From Rhynchopus euleeides (taxonomy: Eukaryota; Euglenozoa; Diplonemea; Diplonemida; Diplonemidae): DNA of 64,000 bases. A model generated the notes under the pieces. That model had not been told where the DNA came from and ran no database searches. It was given only the letters and a program-made list of their open reading frames with translations. The first letter of the stretch is position 1. Each line of letters opens with the position of its first letter. Shown here in pieces: positions 12,811 to 24,152 of this stretch. The stretch covers positions 1,550,001-1,614,000 of the forward strand of contig OY723242.1 in the NCBI GenBank assembly GCA_963210315.1. The letters are read 5' to 3'. The translations under genes were made by a program, and so were the position numbers.

Positions 12811-13062
12811 TGACCTGTGAAGTCTGTCCAACAGGAACTAACGAGCGCATGTGACCGTGCCCTTCCTTCTCGAGAACGGGCATCGGCGACGGTCCGTGAT
12901 CCTGTTTTTGGGCTCGTCACCAACTCCCGAAGTACTCACTGATTGCCGCAAAACCTCCATTTTGCAGCCGCGAACCGCGAAATGGGCCCCTTGCGCCAAA
13001 CCTATATAGTACCCTGGTCTGGACCCTTGAGGCAATTTGTCTGAGGGGCCGATGTTGCATGA

Positions 13063-13089
13063 TTTCGCGCGCGCGAAGCGCGCGCGAAA
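13063..13089. repeat. Perfect CG hairpin
   Basis: TTTCGCGCGCGC and its exact complement are separated by three bases. A similar CG hairpin occurs in both arms of the inverted duplication (24744 and 36040). Confidence 0.8.
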
Positions 13090-13539
13090 AAAAATTTGAG
13101 GCGGCAATTTTACCCCTTTCTCCCACAGTCTCTGAGGAAGGTGGGAGATAGCGAACACCCTGAGTAACCCGTTCAAAAAAATCATCCAATCTCAAACAGA
13201 ATAATAAAAAAACCGAAACCTGACCCAACCCCCTGACCCTTTGAAAACTGTACCGATGCAAGGCGGCGATGCAAACAGCCTGACACAGGGCTGATCATCA
13301 CGGCTCTGCACCGCCCCCCTCCCGTCAGAGGCAACGGGTGCGGTGTTGTTCGGTTCCACTGGGAGTCTTTGCGACGCGTGCTGAGACGTGCTCAGAGGTG
13401 CGTTTTGGTGCATTTCTCCTGCTATGTTTTACCACAACACTGGCACTGTGGCAGCAGGGCCTCCTGTCCAGTGTCAGAATGATAGCGGCAGGGCAGCGCA
13501 TTACAGCCCAAACAAGCTTGATTGCCACGGCGATAGTGA

Positions 13540-13850
13540 GGCTTGTGGGCGTGGTGCAGCGTTTTTTTCCCGAACAAGCTTGCTTGTCACAGCGAAAGAG
13601 TCAGTGGGAGCGTATCGGCACGCAGTGTGTTTTGAGAGAGCAACACAAAAATCACTCATTCACAGCAACGCCCTTCACAGGGGCCACAACATACTGCCGC
13701 TCGTGCGCACACGCAAAACCCGGACTCTTTGAGGCAGCAACGCAATTGCTGAGTCACAACAACGCCTTCTTCGCAGGGGCGAAGCCACACTGCCTGCTCG
13801 TGCACACAAGCAAAACCTTGCGCGCACAACAACAGCCTCTATCTTTCGGA
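13540..13850 (+). repeat. Dispersed repeat related to 19895-20125
   Basis: Shares CAAGCTTGCTTG, a GGGAGCG block and CACTGCCGCTCGTGCGCACA with 19895-20125. The CTGCCGCTCGTGCGCACACG and CTGCCTGCTCGTGCACACAA blocks recur inside it, so it also has an internal repeat. A short related piece (CTTGTGCGCACAAACAAAAA) is at about 49154. No coding function is visible. Confidence 0.5.
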
Positions 13851-14697
13851 TATTCTTTCGGCCAAGTGCATGTTCCAGAATATTGTCTCGAAGGGGGGGG
13901 GGGGGCTTAGGGGGGGGGGAACAGCCGGAACTACTCGTCTCGGGGTGGGGGGGGTGGGGGATGAACGCCGAACCTTGAGGGAATACAACAAAAAAGGAAC
14001 CGAACCTGTGCATGTGGATTTCGGATCCGGTGATCAGTTGATCAGTTGATGGGGAAGATGGAATGCGGCTATCGATTCCAGTCGAAACACATGCAAGCTG
14101 CTGGGCACTGTCTGCGTGATTTATTCGAGTCACCCTTGCAATGCCAGGCTTTCCCTATTTTTTTTTGGCAACGCTTTTCACACGAAAATAATGCAAGCCT
14201 TGTGGCAGCGTTCGGGCGGCAACGCTGGATGCTGCCCTGTTTTTCCATGGAAACATCAGGAACCATAACCAAGACTAGACTGGCGTACCGCCCCAAGAGG
14301 GGGTGTGACAAAAAATATTTTTTTTCCCTTTGTGTTTTCGAGGTCCGCAAGGTCCCAAAAATCACTTTTTGGGCACATTTTTCAGAGGTCGCCAGAGGTC
14401 GCCACCCGGGAAATGCCATTTTTGGGGTTAAAAAACGGTTTTTCACCTTGCCCTCGTGAACTAGGTGGGGAAGGTGACGGTCAGACGCAAAATAAATGGA
14501 GGACCCCAAAGGAGGGTCCGCATCAGGCGGAAATCAGCAGAACCTCGCTCCAGACCACATTCTGGGCCAGGACAGGGTCGGGAAGAGCATAAAACACCAG
14601 AAAACCGGTCCAGGAGGTCTCTCTGGGGCTCAAATACCCTGAAAAGGGGTCTGAACAGGTGGCGACCGAAGGGCGACCAATGGTGCCCACGGAGTTC

Positions 14698-16996
14698 CTC
14701 ATCCCAAACTTGGGACCCACCGAAAAATGGACCAGATGGTGGTCCCAAATTAGGGACCGACCAACAAAGCGACCAGATGGTGGTCCCAAATTTGGGACCG
14801 ACCGAAAAATTGACCAGATGGCGGTCCCAAATTTGGGACCGACCAACAAAGCGACCAGATGGCGGTCCCAAATTTGGGACCGACCCATAAAGCGACCAGA
14901 TGGTGGTCCCAAATTTGGGACCGACCAATAAAGCGACCAGATGGCGGTCCCAAATTTGGGACCGACCAATAAAGCGACCAGATGGTGGTCCCAAATTTGG
15001 GACCGATCGAAAAATAGACCAGATGGCGGTCCCAAATTTGGGACCGACCAACAAAGCGACCAGATGGTGGTCCCAAATTTGGGACCGACCAATAAAGCGA
15101 CCAGATGGCGGTCCCAAATTTGGGACCGACCAATAAAGCGACCAGATGGTGGTCCCAAATTTGGGACCGATCGAAAAATAGACCAGATGGCGGTCCCAAA
15201 TTTGGGACCGACCAACAAAGCGACCAGATGGTGGTCCCAAATTTGGGACCGACCCATAAAGCGACCAGATGGTGGTCCCAAATTTGGGACCGACCAATAA
15301 AGCGACCAGATGGCGGTTTCAAATTTGGGACCGACCCATAAAGCGACCAGATGGCGGTCCCAAATTTGGGACCGACCAACAAAGCGACCAGATGGCGGTC
15401 CCAAATTTGGGACCGACCGAGAAAGCGACCAGATGGTGGTCCCAAATTTGGGACCGACCAATAAAGCGACCAGATGGCGGTTCCAAATTTGGGACCGACC
15501 CATAAAGCGACCAGATGGCGGTCCCAAATTTGGGACCGACCGAGAAAGCGACCAGATGGCGGTCCCAAATTTGGGACCGACCGAGAAAGCGACCAGATGG
15601 TGGTCCCAAATTTGGGACCGACCAATAAAGCGACCAGATGGCGGTTCCAAATTTGGGACCGACCCATAAAGCGACCAGATGGCGGTCCCAAATTTGGGAC
15701 CGACCAACAAAGCGACCAGATGGCGGTCCCAAATTTGGGACCGACCGAGAAAGCGACCAGATGGTGGTCCCAAATTTGGGACCGACCAATAAAGCGACCA
15801 GATGGCGGTTCCAAATTTGGGACCGACCCATAAAGCGACCAGATGGCGGTCCCAAATTTGGGACCGACCGAGAAAGCGACCAGATGGCGGTCCCAAATTT
15901 GGGACCGACCGAGAAAGCGACCAGATGGTGGTCCCAAATTTGGGACCGACCAATAAAGCGACCAGATGGCGGTTCCAAATTTGGGACCGACCCATAAAGC
16001 GACCAGATGGCGGTCCCAAATTTGGGACCGACCAACAAAGCGACCAGATGGCGGTCCCAAATTTGGGACCGACCGAGAAAGCGACCAGATGGTGGTCCCA
16101 AATTTGGGACCGACCAATAAAGCGACCAGATGGCGGTTCCAAATTTGGGACCGACCCATAAAGCGACCAGATGGCGGTCCCAAATTTGGGACCGACCGAG
16201 AAAGCGACCAGATGGCGGTCCCAAATTTGGGACCGACCGAGAAAGCGACCAGATGGTGGTCCCAAATTTGGGACCGACCAATAAAGCGACCAGATGGCGG
16301 TTCCAAATTTGGGACCGACCCATAAAGCGACCAGATGGCGGTCCCAAATTTGGGACCGACCAACAAAGCGACCAGATGGCGGTCCCAAATTTGGGACCGA
16401 CCGAAAAATAGACCAGATGGCGGTCCCAAATTTGGGACCGACCAACAAAGCGACCAGATGGCGGTCCCAAATTTGGGACCGACCAATAAAGCGACCAGAT
16501 GGCGGTTCCAAATTTGGGACCGACCCATAAAGCGACCAGATGGCGGTCCCAAATTTGGGACCGACCAACAAAGCGACCAGATGGCGGTCCCAAATTTGGG
16601 ACCGACCGAAAAATAGACCAGATGGCGGTCCCAAATTTGGGACCGACCAACAAAGCGACCAGATGGCGGTCCCAAATTTGGGACCGACCAATAAAGCGAC
16701 CAGATGGCGGTTCCAAATTTGGGACCGACCCATAAAGCGACCAGATGGCGGTCCCAAATTTGGGACCGACCAACAAAGCGACCAGATGGCGGTCCCAAAT
16801 TTGGGACCGACCGAAAAATAGACCAGATGGCGGTCCCAAATTTGGGACCGACCAACAAAGCGACCAGATGGCGGTCCCAAATTTGGGACCGACCAATAAA
16901 GCGACCAGATGGTGGTCCCAAATTTGGGACCGACCGAGAAAGCGACCAGATGGCGGTCCCAAATTTGGGACCGACCAATAAAGCGACCAGATGGCG
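14698..16996. repeat. 41-bp minisatellite, ~56 units, higher-order
   Basis: A 41-bp unit with core GGTCCCAAATTTGGGACC, itself a perfect 18-bp palindrome, followed by GACCAAYAAAGCGACCAGAT. Variable trinucleotides (AAC, AAT, CAT, GAG, GAA) after the core define higher-order repeats: 328-bp blocks (8 units) recur from about 15300 to 16300, then 205-bp blocks (5 units) at about 16294, 16499 and 16704. Because 41 is not a multiple of three and the unit has no minus-strand stops, all three minus frames stay open for hundreds of codons. These are a by-product of the repeat, not evidence of a gene. Confidence 0.97.
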
Positions 16997-17257
16997 GCAA
17001 GTATGAAGCTAAATGTGGAGTCCAAGTCCCGATTCAGGATTGCACTTTTTTTCTCTTTGGGTTTTTATAGGGAGGGAATTTTTTTCTTCTCCTTGGGTTT
17101 TTTAGGTGGGATTTTTTCCCCACAGGTTTTCTGGGTGAAGTTTTTCGGGAGCAGGTGGTATTCTAGTGGGGGATGAGGATGAATCCTCCGGACACCCGCC
17201 CCTTTTTCGGTTGTTCCAGCCAAAACCCGGCGTTGTTCCCCAGTCAAGAGCCAGGCG

Positions 17258-17310
17258 TTCACTACCGTGGCCTCCGGCGGCTGGGGGGCTCCGCCCCCCA
17301 GACCCCCCTG
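17258..17310 (+). repeat. GC-hairpin repeat, copy 2
   Basis: Same conserved element as 12758-12810, paired with copy 3 about 160 bp downstream. Confidence 0.85.
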
Positions 17311-17472
17311 TACCACTAGGCTGAGCGTGTGCCTGTCTTGTAGCCCATTCCTTTGGGTTCACATCAGCGAATGGGACCCAGACCACTCTCAGTAGCCTCA
17401 GGAGGACGCAGCCAACAATCTGTACGCCCGCAACTCCCACGCGCTCCCACTACGGCGCAAGGAACAGATACT

Positions 17473-17522
17473 CACTACCGTGGCCTCCGGCGGCTGGGGG
17501 GCTCCGCCCCCCAGACCCCCCG
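17473..17522 (+). repeat. GC-hairpin repeat, copy 3
   Basis: Second of a pair. The DNA between copies 2 and 3 shares GAGGACGCAGCCAAC and AATCTGTACGCCC with that between copies 7 and 8, so the pair belongs to one larger repeat unit. Confidence 0.85.
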
Positions 17523-17832
17523 TATGTCGAGCAACCAAATCCTTGAGCTTGTGCCACTGGGCATAGGAAGGGGTCGTTACAATAACGCCCCGAAAACCCA
17601 TTTTTGGCGCCCCTTGCCTGGCATGTTGCTGTTGTGTTGCCACTATCTCTCATCACACAGGGCGTCCAATACCCACACACCACACTCACACTGGTTGTGT
17701 GGTGGGGATGGGGGGATTTTCTTGCCCGCGAGGGGGATTGCGCGCCATTTCCCCCCCGAAAAACCCTTGGAGAAAAAGTGGAATCCCGACCCCTTTTTGG
17801 GCCCAAAAAGGCCAAAGTCCCAGGCATACTTG

Positions 17833-18375
17833 GATGGCGGTCCCAAATTTGGGACCACCATCTGGTCGCTTTGTTGGTCGGTCCCAAATTTGGGACCGGC
17901 ATCTGGTCACTTTTTCGGTCGGTCCCAAATTTGGGACCACCATCTGGTCGCTTTATGGGTCGGTCCCAAATTTGGGACCGGCATCTGGTCGCTTTGTTGG
18001 TCGGTCCCAAATTTGGGACCGGCATCTGGTCACTTTTTCGGTCGGTCCCAATTTTGGGACCACCATCTGGTCGCTTTGTTGGTCGGTCCCAAATTTGGGA
18101 CCACCATCTGGTCGCTTTATGGGTCGGTCCCAAATTTGGGACCGCCATCTGGTCGCTTTATGGGTCGGTCCCAAATTTGGGACCACCATCTGGTCGCTTT
18201 GTTGGTCGGTCCCAAATTTGGGACCGCCATCTGGTCACTTTTTCGGTCGGTCCCAATTTTGGGACCACCATCTGGTCGCTTTATTGGTTGGTCCCAATTT
18301 TGGGACCACCATCTGGTCGCTTTGTTGGTCGGTCCCAAATTTGGGACCGCCATCTGGTCGCTTTTTTGGTCGGTG
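17833..18375. repeat. 41-bp minisatellite, inverted array of ~13 units
   Basis: The same 41-bp unit as at 14698-16996 but in reverse complement orientation (GGGACCACCATCTGGTCGCT). Units keep the GGTCCCAAATTTGGGACC core, with some changed to CCCAATTTTGGG. The two arrays face each other across about 0.84 kb and could form a very long hairpin. Confidence 0.95.
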
Positions 18376-18658
18376 AACATCCTTCAGGATTTTGAAGGCA
18401 CGTCTCACACCGGTTGGTGCTGTGTCGCATTCCAGGGGATAGTCCTTCACTTGGGTACGATTCGGCGCGACTGAGTCATCAAGCTTCATCCACCTGCCTC
18501 TCATGGTGGCGTTGGATTTTCGCACGCTGCGCCGCATGTTCACCCGGCCGAACTCAAAAACCCAAAGTCTACTGAAGATAGTCTGGCCTCTCCACAACAT
18601 GTGATGGGAAAATGTTGAGGTCGGGCCATGCCAGCCCTGGCACGAGATCACTGCTCGT
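18376..18658 (+). repeat. Dispersed repeat D, copy 1
   Basis: Alignable by eye with 38376-38700. Shared blocks are CACACCGGTTGGTGCTG, CATTCCAGG, ACGCTGCGCCGCATG and GCCAGCCCTGGCACG. The related stretch in this copy ends where the TA-flanked element at 18660 begins. Confidence 0.65.
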
Positions 18659-18659
18659 A

Positions 18660-18953
18660 CCTGGGACCCCCCGTGTAAAAGTCCCCCCAGGGGGGACTTA
18701 AGCACAGGTGGACCTAAACACGGGAGTGGGCTGGTCTGGAGGGTCATCAGGTGGCCGCTAGGCCACCTGGTGCCCTCCAGGTGCTGTCAGAGTCGAAAAG
18801 TGGGGTGCCAAAAGTCCATCCGGACCGGAATCACCCCCATACGACGGAAGCGGAAGAGGTCTTCTTGGTCTCCACCGTGCCACCCCCGTGTTTAAGCCCC
18901 CCCCTGGCCGAAAGTCGCCTCCAGGGGGGGACTTAAACACGGGGGGTCCCAGG
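18660..18953. mobile_element. TA-flanked MITE, CCTGGGACC family, copy 1
   Basis: It starts CCTGGGACCCCCCGTGT and ends with the complement, each beside TA (18658-18659 and 18954-18955). Interior stems AAGTCCCCCC/GGGGGGACTT nest inside. The interior block CGAAAAGTGGGGTGCCAAAA and following bases match copy 2 at 47734-48100 closely. No coding capacity; Tc1/mariner-like by its TA duplication. Confidence 0.8.
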
Positions 18954-20610
18954 TACCCCCGAAAATTCGCATTGTGTCTACAGTGTGGGGCCCGAAAATC
19001 GAGTTTTCGGTGTTGCTTTTCCACATTTGGGGTTCCCAACTTCAGGACTGTCGCGCAATTACCTCAAAAGTGGCCGAGAAACCCAGGAATTTCTTTTTTT
19101 GAAGCCAATATTTTTTGTCACAGTAGCTTAGCTGAAAAGTTGGGTGAGTCGTCCACCCTAGGCCAAGACCCAAGCCTCAAAAAAACCCCAAACCCAAACC
19201 CAAACCCAAAACACATACAGGTGCAAAATCAGCACCAAGCTGTGCGCGACCTGTCTCTGGTGGGTGATGTACTGTCACGACAGCCGACAATTCTGCAGTC
19301 CAGACTTCAGTGACGCGGAATATACCGCATCAGTGCTGTGCAGTTTCATCCCCAGCCCTTTCCCTTTCGTTTCTATTGACACCCATTCTTCTTTGTTGTA
19401 TACTTCACCAGCCAGCCCACCTGACCGAGAGTTTATCACAAAAGCTGCCCTGTTGACTCACCCTTGCAAGCTCTGGGCATGGTTTGAAGCCTGGCCACAC
19501 CACGGAGCCTCACCATTCCCCCCCACCCCCTCTTTTTTTTGGTTATTCAGCGCAGGAATCCAACGAAGGAAAGTGTTCACCGTGTGTATCCTGTTTGCGA
19601 ACGTTTCACACGCCCCAACAAGCTGTGTGGGGCGGGTATTCTGGCTGCAGCTGCTTCCAGCTGCTGAATGGTGGGGGTGGGGGTGGGGGTGGGCTTCCTT
19701 CAGAACTGGAGAAAGCGTTAGCCTGGCCCTGGCAGGGCGGGGTGCCGCACTCGCAGTTACTGGCACGCAAGTGAATGTTGAGCCCCGCTGATCGATACAA
19801 AATCTAACATTGCCCCCAACCCACACTCGTTCACTCTTCCATCTGTTGTTACCCCCAAAAACATCACAACCCAGCCCGAACCGGCAGTCCCTTTCACCAG
19901 GGCTTGCTCGATCACAGCCAGAAATTGTTCAAATTTTCCAGCAAAGCTTGCTTGCCTACACAGCGAACGACCCATGGTGGGAGCGCACGGCGCGTGCAGC
20001 GTGCGTGGTTTTTTTTGATATAGCAAACACACCAATCACGATTCAACGTCAGCACGCGCCCACCCCCCAAGGGGGGTCCCAATCACGCACCCACTGCCGC
20101 TCGTGCGCACAAACAACCCCTGACAAACTGGGGCGGTGGGGGGGTGGCGATCTTCGATCTGTTTGCACAACAATGTGGTATCCTCTACCTAATGTCAGGG
20201 CGGCACTCACATTGGTGCATTTCGGAGCGAAGACCCCCCTCACGGCACCCCCCTCCCCCCGCACCCCCTGGCCCAAGCGCGAAGGTCCGTACCCTCCCAC
20301 AGGGGTCTCTCTCTCTCTCTTGGCTCTGTATGGCAGTGGAGCTGTAGGCTTGTGTATGGTTATGCCCCTGTTCTGTCGAATCGGCCGCTTTCCCCAGCGG
20401 TGGAATCGAGAGGAGTGTGAAACGAAGTCCGCCGGGCGGGCCCCCAAAACCGATCCACACACCCGGTGGTTAGGGCATGTTGCTTGAACTGTTGCTTTAT
20501 GGATTGAGATCCATCAAAACAGGAACACGCAATGTTGACCCATTTCACCCACTCACTGTGCCCATCAGTGGGGGGGAAATCAGCAAAAAAAAACACATCA
20601 AAAATTGTTT
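18954..20610. other. Intergenic, no gene supported
   Basis: Holds a CCCAAA array at 19185-19210, a GGGGGT array at 19671-19690 and the dispersed repeat related to 13540. Frames here lack recognisable domains. Confidence 0.45.
19895..20125 (+). repeat. Dispersed repeat related to 13540-13850
   Basis: Shares CAAAGCTTGCTTGCC, a GGGAGCG block and CACTGCCGCTCGTGCGCACA with 13540-13850. Confidence 0.5.
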
Positions 20611-20611
20611 A

Positions 20612-21365
20612 CAGGGGGGGGTCGAATAAACGTACTTAGTTTAATAGTAGTACTTAGCCGAATAGTAGTACTTATTTTTTTGGGGCTCTGGGGCACGTTG
20701 GGCCGTTGAATACAAGTACTTACTTTGCCCACCCGTTTTTTTGGGAAGTATCTCGTTTTTTTTGAGATTTTCTTTTTGGAGGACCGCCTGCCAGTGGAGG
20801 GGGCACACAAATCCACAAACTTTGGGGCAAGGAATGGGGACAAGGTCTATTGGTGCCACTTCGGGGAACCAGGGTGCATGGGCCCCGCAAACCCGCAAGC
20901 TCATGCGGTCCAGAGGCATCAGAACCACTGCTGAAGCCCGCCGCGCATTCCCTCAGCTACGGCGTCCGCAGTCCCCACCACCACCGCCCCAGACAAAGCT
21001 CACCGTAGACCTGTGACATCCACCAACAGGGCCAATATCTTCGGCTGGTGTCGATATAGTGACGACGTCGGATGCTTTCATCTGCTCACGGAATGCCTCA
21101 AGAGGATGGGCCACAGCCAGGCGCTCCCCGGCCTTCCTTCAACGAAGTGATCTGGGCCAGGGCACGCAGCAGTGACCAGCGCGCCCCTGGTGGACCAAAT
21201 AGCCCCGCAGAGCCCCTGCAAACAGTGTTTTTAGGAAAAGTTGAATAGACGTACTACGTACGTCTATTCGCTCGCAACGTATTTTATACTTTTTTGGCGA
21301 GGTCGATTTAGGCCCGCCCGTTCGCCGAATAGTAGTACTTAGTACGTTTATTTGACCCCCCCCTG
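20612..21365. mobile_element. TA-flanked foldback element, CAGGGGGG family
   Basis: It starts CAGGGGGGGGTCGAATAAAC and ends with the near-complement, with TA on both sides (20610-20611 and 21366-21367). Subterminal words AGTAGTACTTAG and CCGCCCGTTCGCCGAATAGT recur. The latter is shared with the element at 3106-3728. The 754-bp interior has no recognisable protein, so it is non-autonomous. Confidence 0.78.
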
Positions 21366-21842
21366 TAAATAAAAGCATCGGATGTTCAAAGGATGCAGAA
21401 CTGTCCCAACCCATATCACCCAACCACTCACCCGCCCCACCCCGCCCCACAGTATGTATGTATTCATCAACGTGCAATAAAAAAAGTTATGTAACTACTA
21501 AGCGACAAACCCGCAAACGGGTTTGCGGGTTTACTATGCCACCCGCTATAGGGGTAGCGAAGGTTGCGCCTCTTTTTGTATTGAGGCTGGTGTGTATCGT
21601 AAATCAAACAGCCCAATCGACGTGTCGTGTGCACTGCAGTGCGCGCTTGGCAAAGAAAAAAATCGACCAACGCGCAAGGTAGGAAACCAAAAGGAGGCCC
21701 CCGAAGGAGTGAGGGGCACGGCAAAAAAGAATTTGTTCCAGCCCAAAAAAGGAACATAAAATTATGACAAAAAAAATCCAAATGGCGAAGGCCAACCCTG
21801 CGTGCCTACAAACCAGGTGCGGTTCACCCGTATTTTTTTATG

Positions 21843-21932
21843 TGTGCGCTCAACGAAAAGTAGCCCGGATCTGCCCTTTTTTTTCGCAGTTTGGGCAGGG
21901 TGTTTCTCTTATATAGCGGAAGGAGTTACGAT
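21843..21932 (+). repeat. Dispersed repeat E, copy 1
   Basis: GTGCGCTCAACGAAAAGTAG through GGGCAGGGTGT to GGAAGGAGTTACGATTT matches 30137-30222, with a part copy near 23289-23330. Confidence 0.65.
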
Positions 21933-22278
21933 TTCAACCGACAAAGGTGTTTTGTCAGGTGGAAGTACAGCGATGGGGTGGGGGGGGTGCGAGATGACTG
22001 CATGCAGTCACACACAGACAGACAGCCTCGTGTGCCTGCCAATCACACACCCCACTTCCGCAGGCAAAATTATCTTCTTTGTGATTTTCTTGCGATCAAC
22101 GAAGCCATTTTTTTATCGGTTTTCCCCTTTCGCATTTCTCTCTGACTGACCCTGCACGAGCCCCCATCTATATTATGACTCCTGATGAGCTGGAGGATTC
22201 CCGACAGACCTCGACGGTGTATCGACGAATCCGCATATCCGTGCCAGTTCCCTGAGGATTTCTTCTTTCAACGGGGCG

Positions 22279-22378
22279 CCCTTCGCTCTGTGCCACTGTC
22301 TGACAAACTGTGTCACTTTGCAACCAGTTTTGCGAGGTGCACATCACGCCCTTCTCACGTTTCTGCATTACGAAGGCC
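22279..22378 (+). repeat. ~95-bp foldback repeat (GCTTCGCTC family), copy
   Basis: Opens CCCTTCGCTCTGTGCCACTG and closes TTTCTGCATTACGAAGGCC. A diverged member of the family at 23387-23482. Confidence 0.6.
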
Positions 22379-23386
22379 TCCAACAAGGTTGCTTGCTTCC
22401 CGTCGAAGTGTGGATTGGGGTATGTCCCGCTTTGGCACACCGGCCTTCCCCCCTTGATCCACAAGTGTTTGTGCTCAACAGCAACGGTGTTCGGGGAAGC
22501 TTCATTCCAGTTCTGTCCAGCCATGCCCTAGTTTGTTTTCGACAGTGGGGTTACCCAGGCAGCAGTGCCGATGTCGAATCCACGAAGTAGCAAGAAACAT
22601 ATCCCTGAACCGAATATTTGATAATAACACCGCGCCAAATGACACGGCCTACACACAGCCTTGCTTGGGCAGGCCGGGCTTCCTTTCTAGCCAAAAGGAT
22701 GGTCCTCGTATGATTGCCTGGCCCATCTGTGACACAGTGGCCTGTTTCAGGCGACTGCAAAAACAGACACACATCACAAAACAAAGAAAATACAAAAAAA
22801 ACCAATATAAACCACACGGTTCGCCATCAGTGCCGCCTTAACCCGCATACACGCACAGCTGCGCATATTCAAATAGGAACCCCATCGTCCGGGCGCACCA
22901 ATTATACGTGCCACCTTTCAGGATGCCGTATTCCTTCGTCTGTCGATGGAGTAACCACTGGATATTGCATGATACCATGATGCGCTGTATTCAGCTAGTT
23001 TCCGCCATTCAGCATTAGGCTAACCCGGGAACTGTTGGCCCGTGCGAACCCAGCAAGAGAGGCGGCGGGCCGACAGTGCAAACGACCCCCACAACATCCA
23101 AAGTATCAGGCACTGCCCCATTGCGTGTGCCCTTCCCCCCTCCCCCCTCCCCCCGCCCCGCACTGTCTCATGCGTGTTGTGCGTGGGTGTGGTGTAGTTA
23201 CCACAGAATGCAAATAGCAGTGGTCATATGCCGGCCCCCCCTCTGGCCAGGCGGATATCTCACTGTAATCTCAACAAAAAAGCGGCCCGCGTCGTGTTTC
23301 CCCCACAGCTGCTGGGCAGGGTGCCTTACATTGCTGGGGGCCTTACATCAGTCAATGAACAGCTAATCAAGCAATGTTCGTCGCAC

Positions 23387-23482
23387 TCAGGGGGCCTTCG
23401 CTCTGTGTCAAGCTGTTGTCAGTTTTGCCGCCTTCACTGTGAGGCGATCCCTTCTCTGCACTACTGAGCGAAGCCCCCCCCC
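23387..23482 (+). repeat. ~95-bp foldback repeat (GCTTCGCTC family), best copy
   Basis: Terminal inverted repeats GGGGGCCTTCGCTCTGTG and TGAGCGAAGCCCCCC bracket about 60 bp of conserved interior (AAGCTGTTGTCAGTTTTGCC). The copy at 61691-61786 matches this one closely, including upstream sequence CAATGTTCGTCGCACTCAGG. Confidence 0.8.
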
Positions 23483-23699
23483 CCCCCCATTAAATCAGAA
23501 AGGGGTGTGCGGTTTTTTCACTGTTCACGCTGAGTGCGGCACCCGTCTGATAAACACACCGCCCCCTTTCGTCGCGACTAAGGTTGCCAATTCTGGTGCA
23601 GTAGCGATAAGCCTGAAGGCGGGTGAATAGAAGCCTCTCATCCCAGGGGTCTGCAAGGGTCACAAGCCGATTTTTTTCGGAATCGTTCAAATCGTAGGA

Positions 23700-23806
23700 A
23701 GGGGGCCTTCGCTCCGTGTGACCGCGTGTGTCAGAACTGTGCCACTTTACGGCCAGTGTTGTGAGAGAGCGGCTCTGAGCAGACGGGAAGGCACCCCCTC
23801 CCAAGG
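23700..23806 (+). repeat. ~95-bp foldback repeat (GCTTCGCTC family), copy
   Basis: Opens GGGGGCCTTCGCTCCGTGTG, then carries ACTGTGCCACTTTACGGCC and AGTGTTGTGAGAG interior blocks. Its right end is degraded. Confidence 0.6.
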
Positions 23807-24152
23807 GAACCGATCCCAAAACGAAACTGCCCCCTTCCTCGCCTCGCTGTTGTTGGGTCTAAAACGTTCAGCCTGCTGGGCTGTATTTTTTTTTCACGAT
23901 AACAAATCAGGGGATAAGATAGGTCTGGTTTTCCGGTTTTCAAAACCAGGGTTTCCCGGTTTCCGGTTTTCTGGAAAAAAAAAAAGGGCCGATCGGATTT
24001 TCGCCGGTTTTTGGGGAACCTTTGTGACAGTCAACCAGTGGGACCATTAGTCAAAAAAATATGGAAAGTGACCCCATCGTGATCCGCACGGAGCTCAAAC
24101 AGTCAAAAGAAAGCAGAGAAGCGGAGAAAAGGAGCCCAGCGGGACCCGGTGG

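Larger units (their letters stand above)
21366..23907. other. Intergenic repeat mosaic, no gene
   Basis: Includes a hairpin at about 21508-21534 (AAACCCGCAAAC with its complement), a repeat shared with 30137 and three ~95-bp foldback copies. No coding region can be defended. Confidence 0.45.

Noticed and set aside
14523-17025. Minus-strand frames of 568, 742 and 825 codons with a repeated VGPKFGTAIWSL peptide
   Set aside because: All three frames are open and give the same peptide cycle because the 41-bp unit lacks stops on that strand and 41 is not divisible by three. There is no start context or non-repeat domain.
14698-18375. CRISPR-like array
   Set aside because: Units are directly tandem with no unique spacers, and the flanks show no cas-type genes. 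It is a minisatellite.
17353-18474. 373-codon plus frame
   Set aside because: It is made of the GC-hairpin repeat and the inverted 41-bp array.
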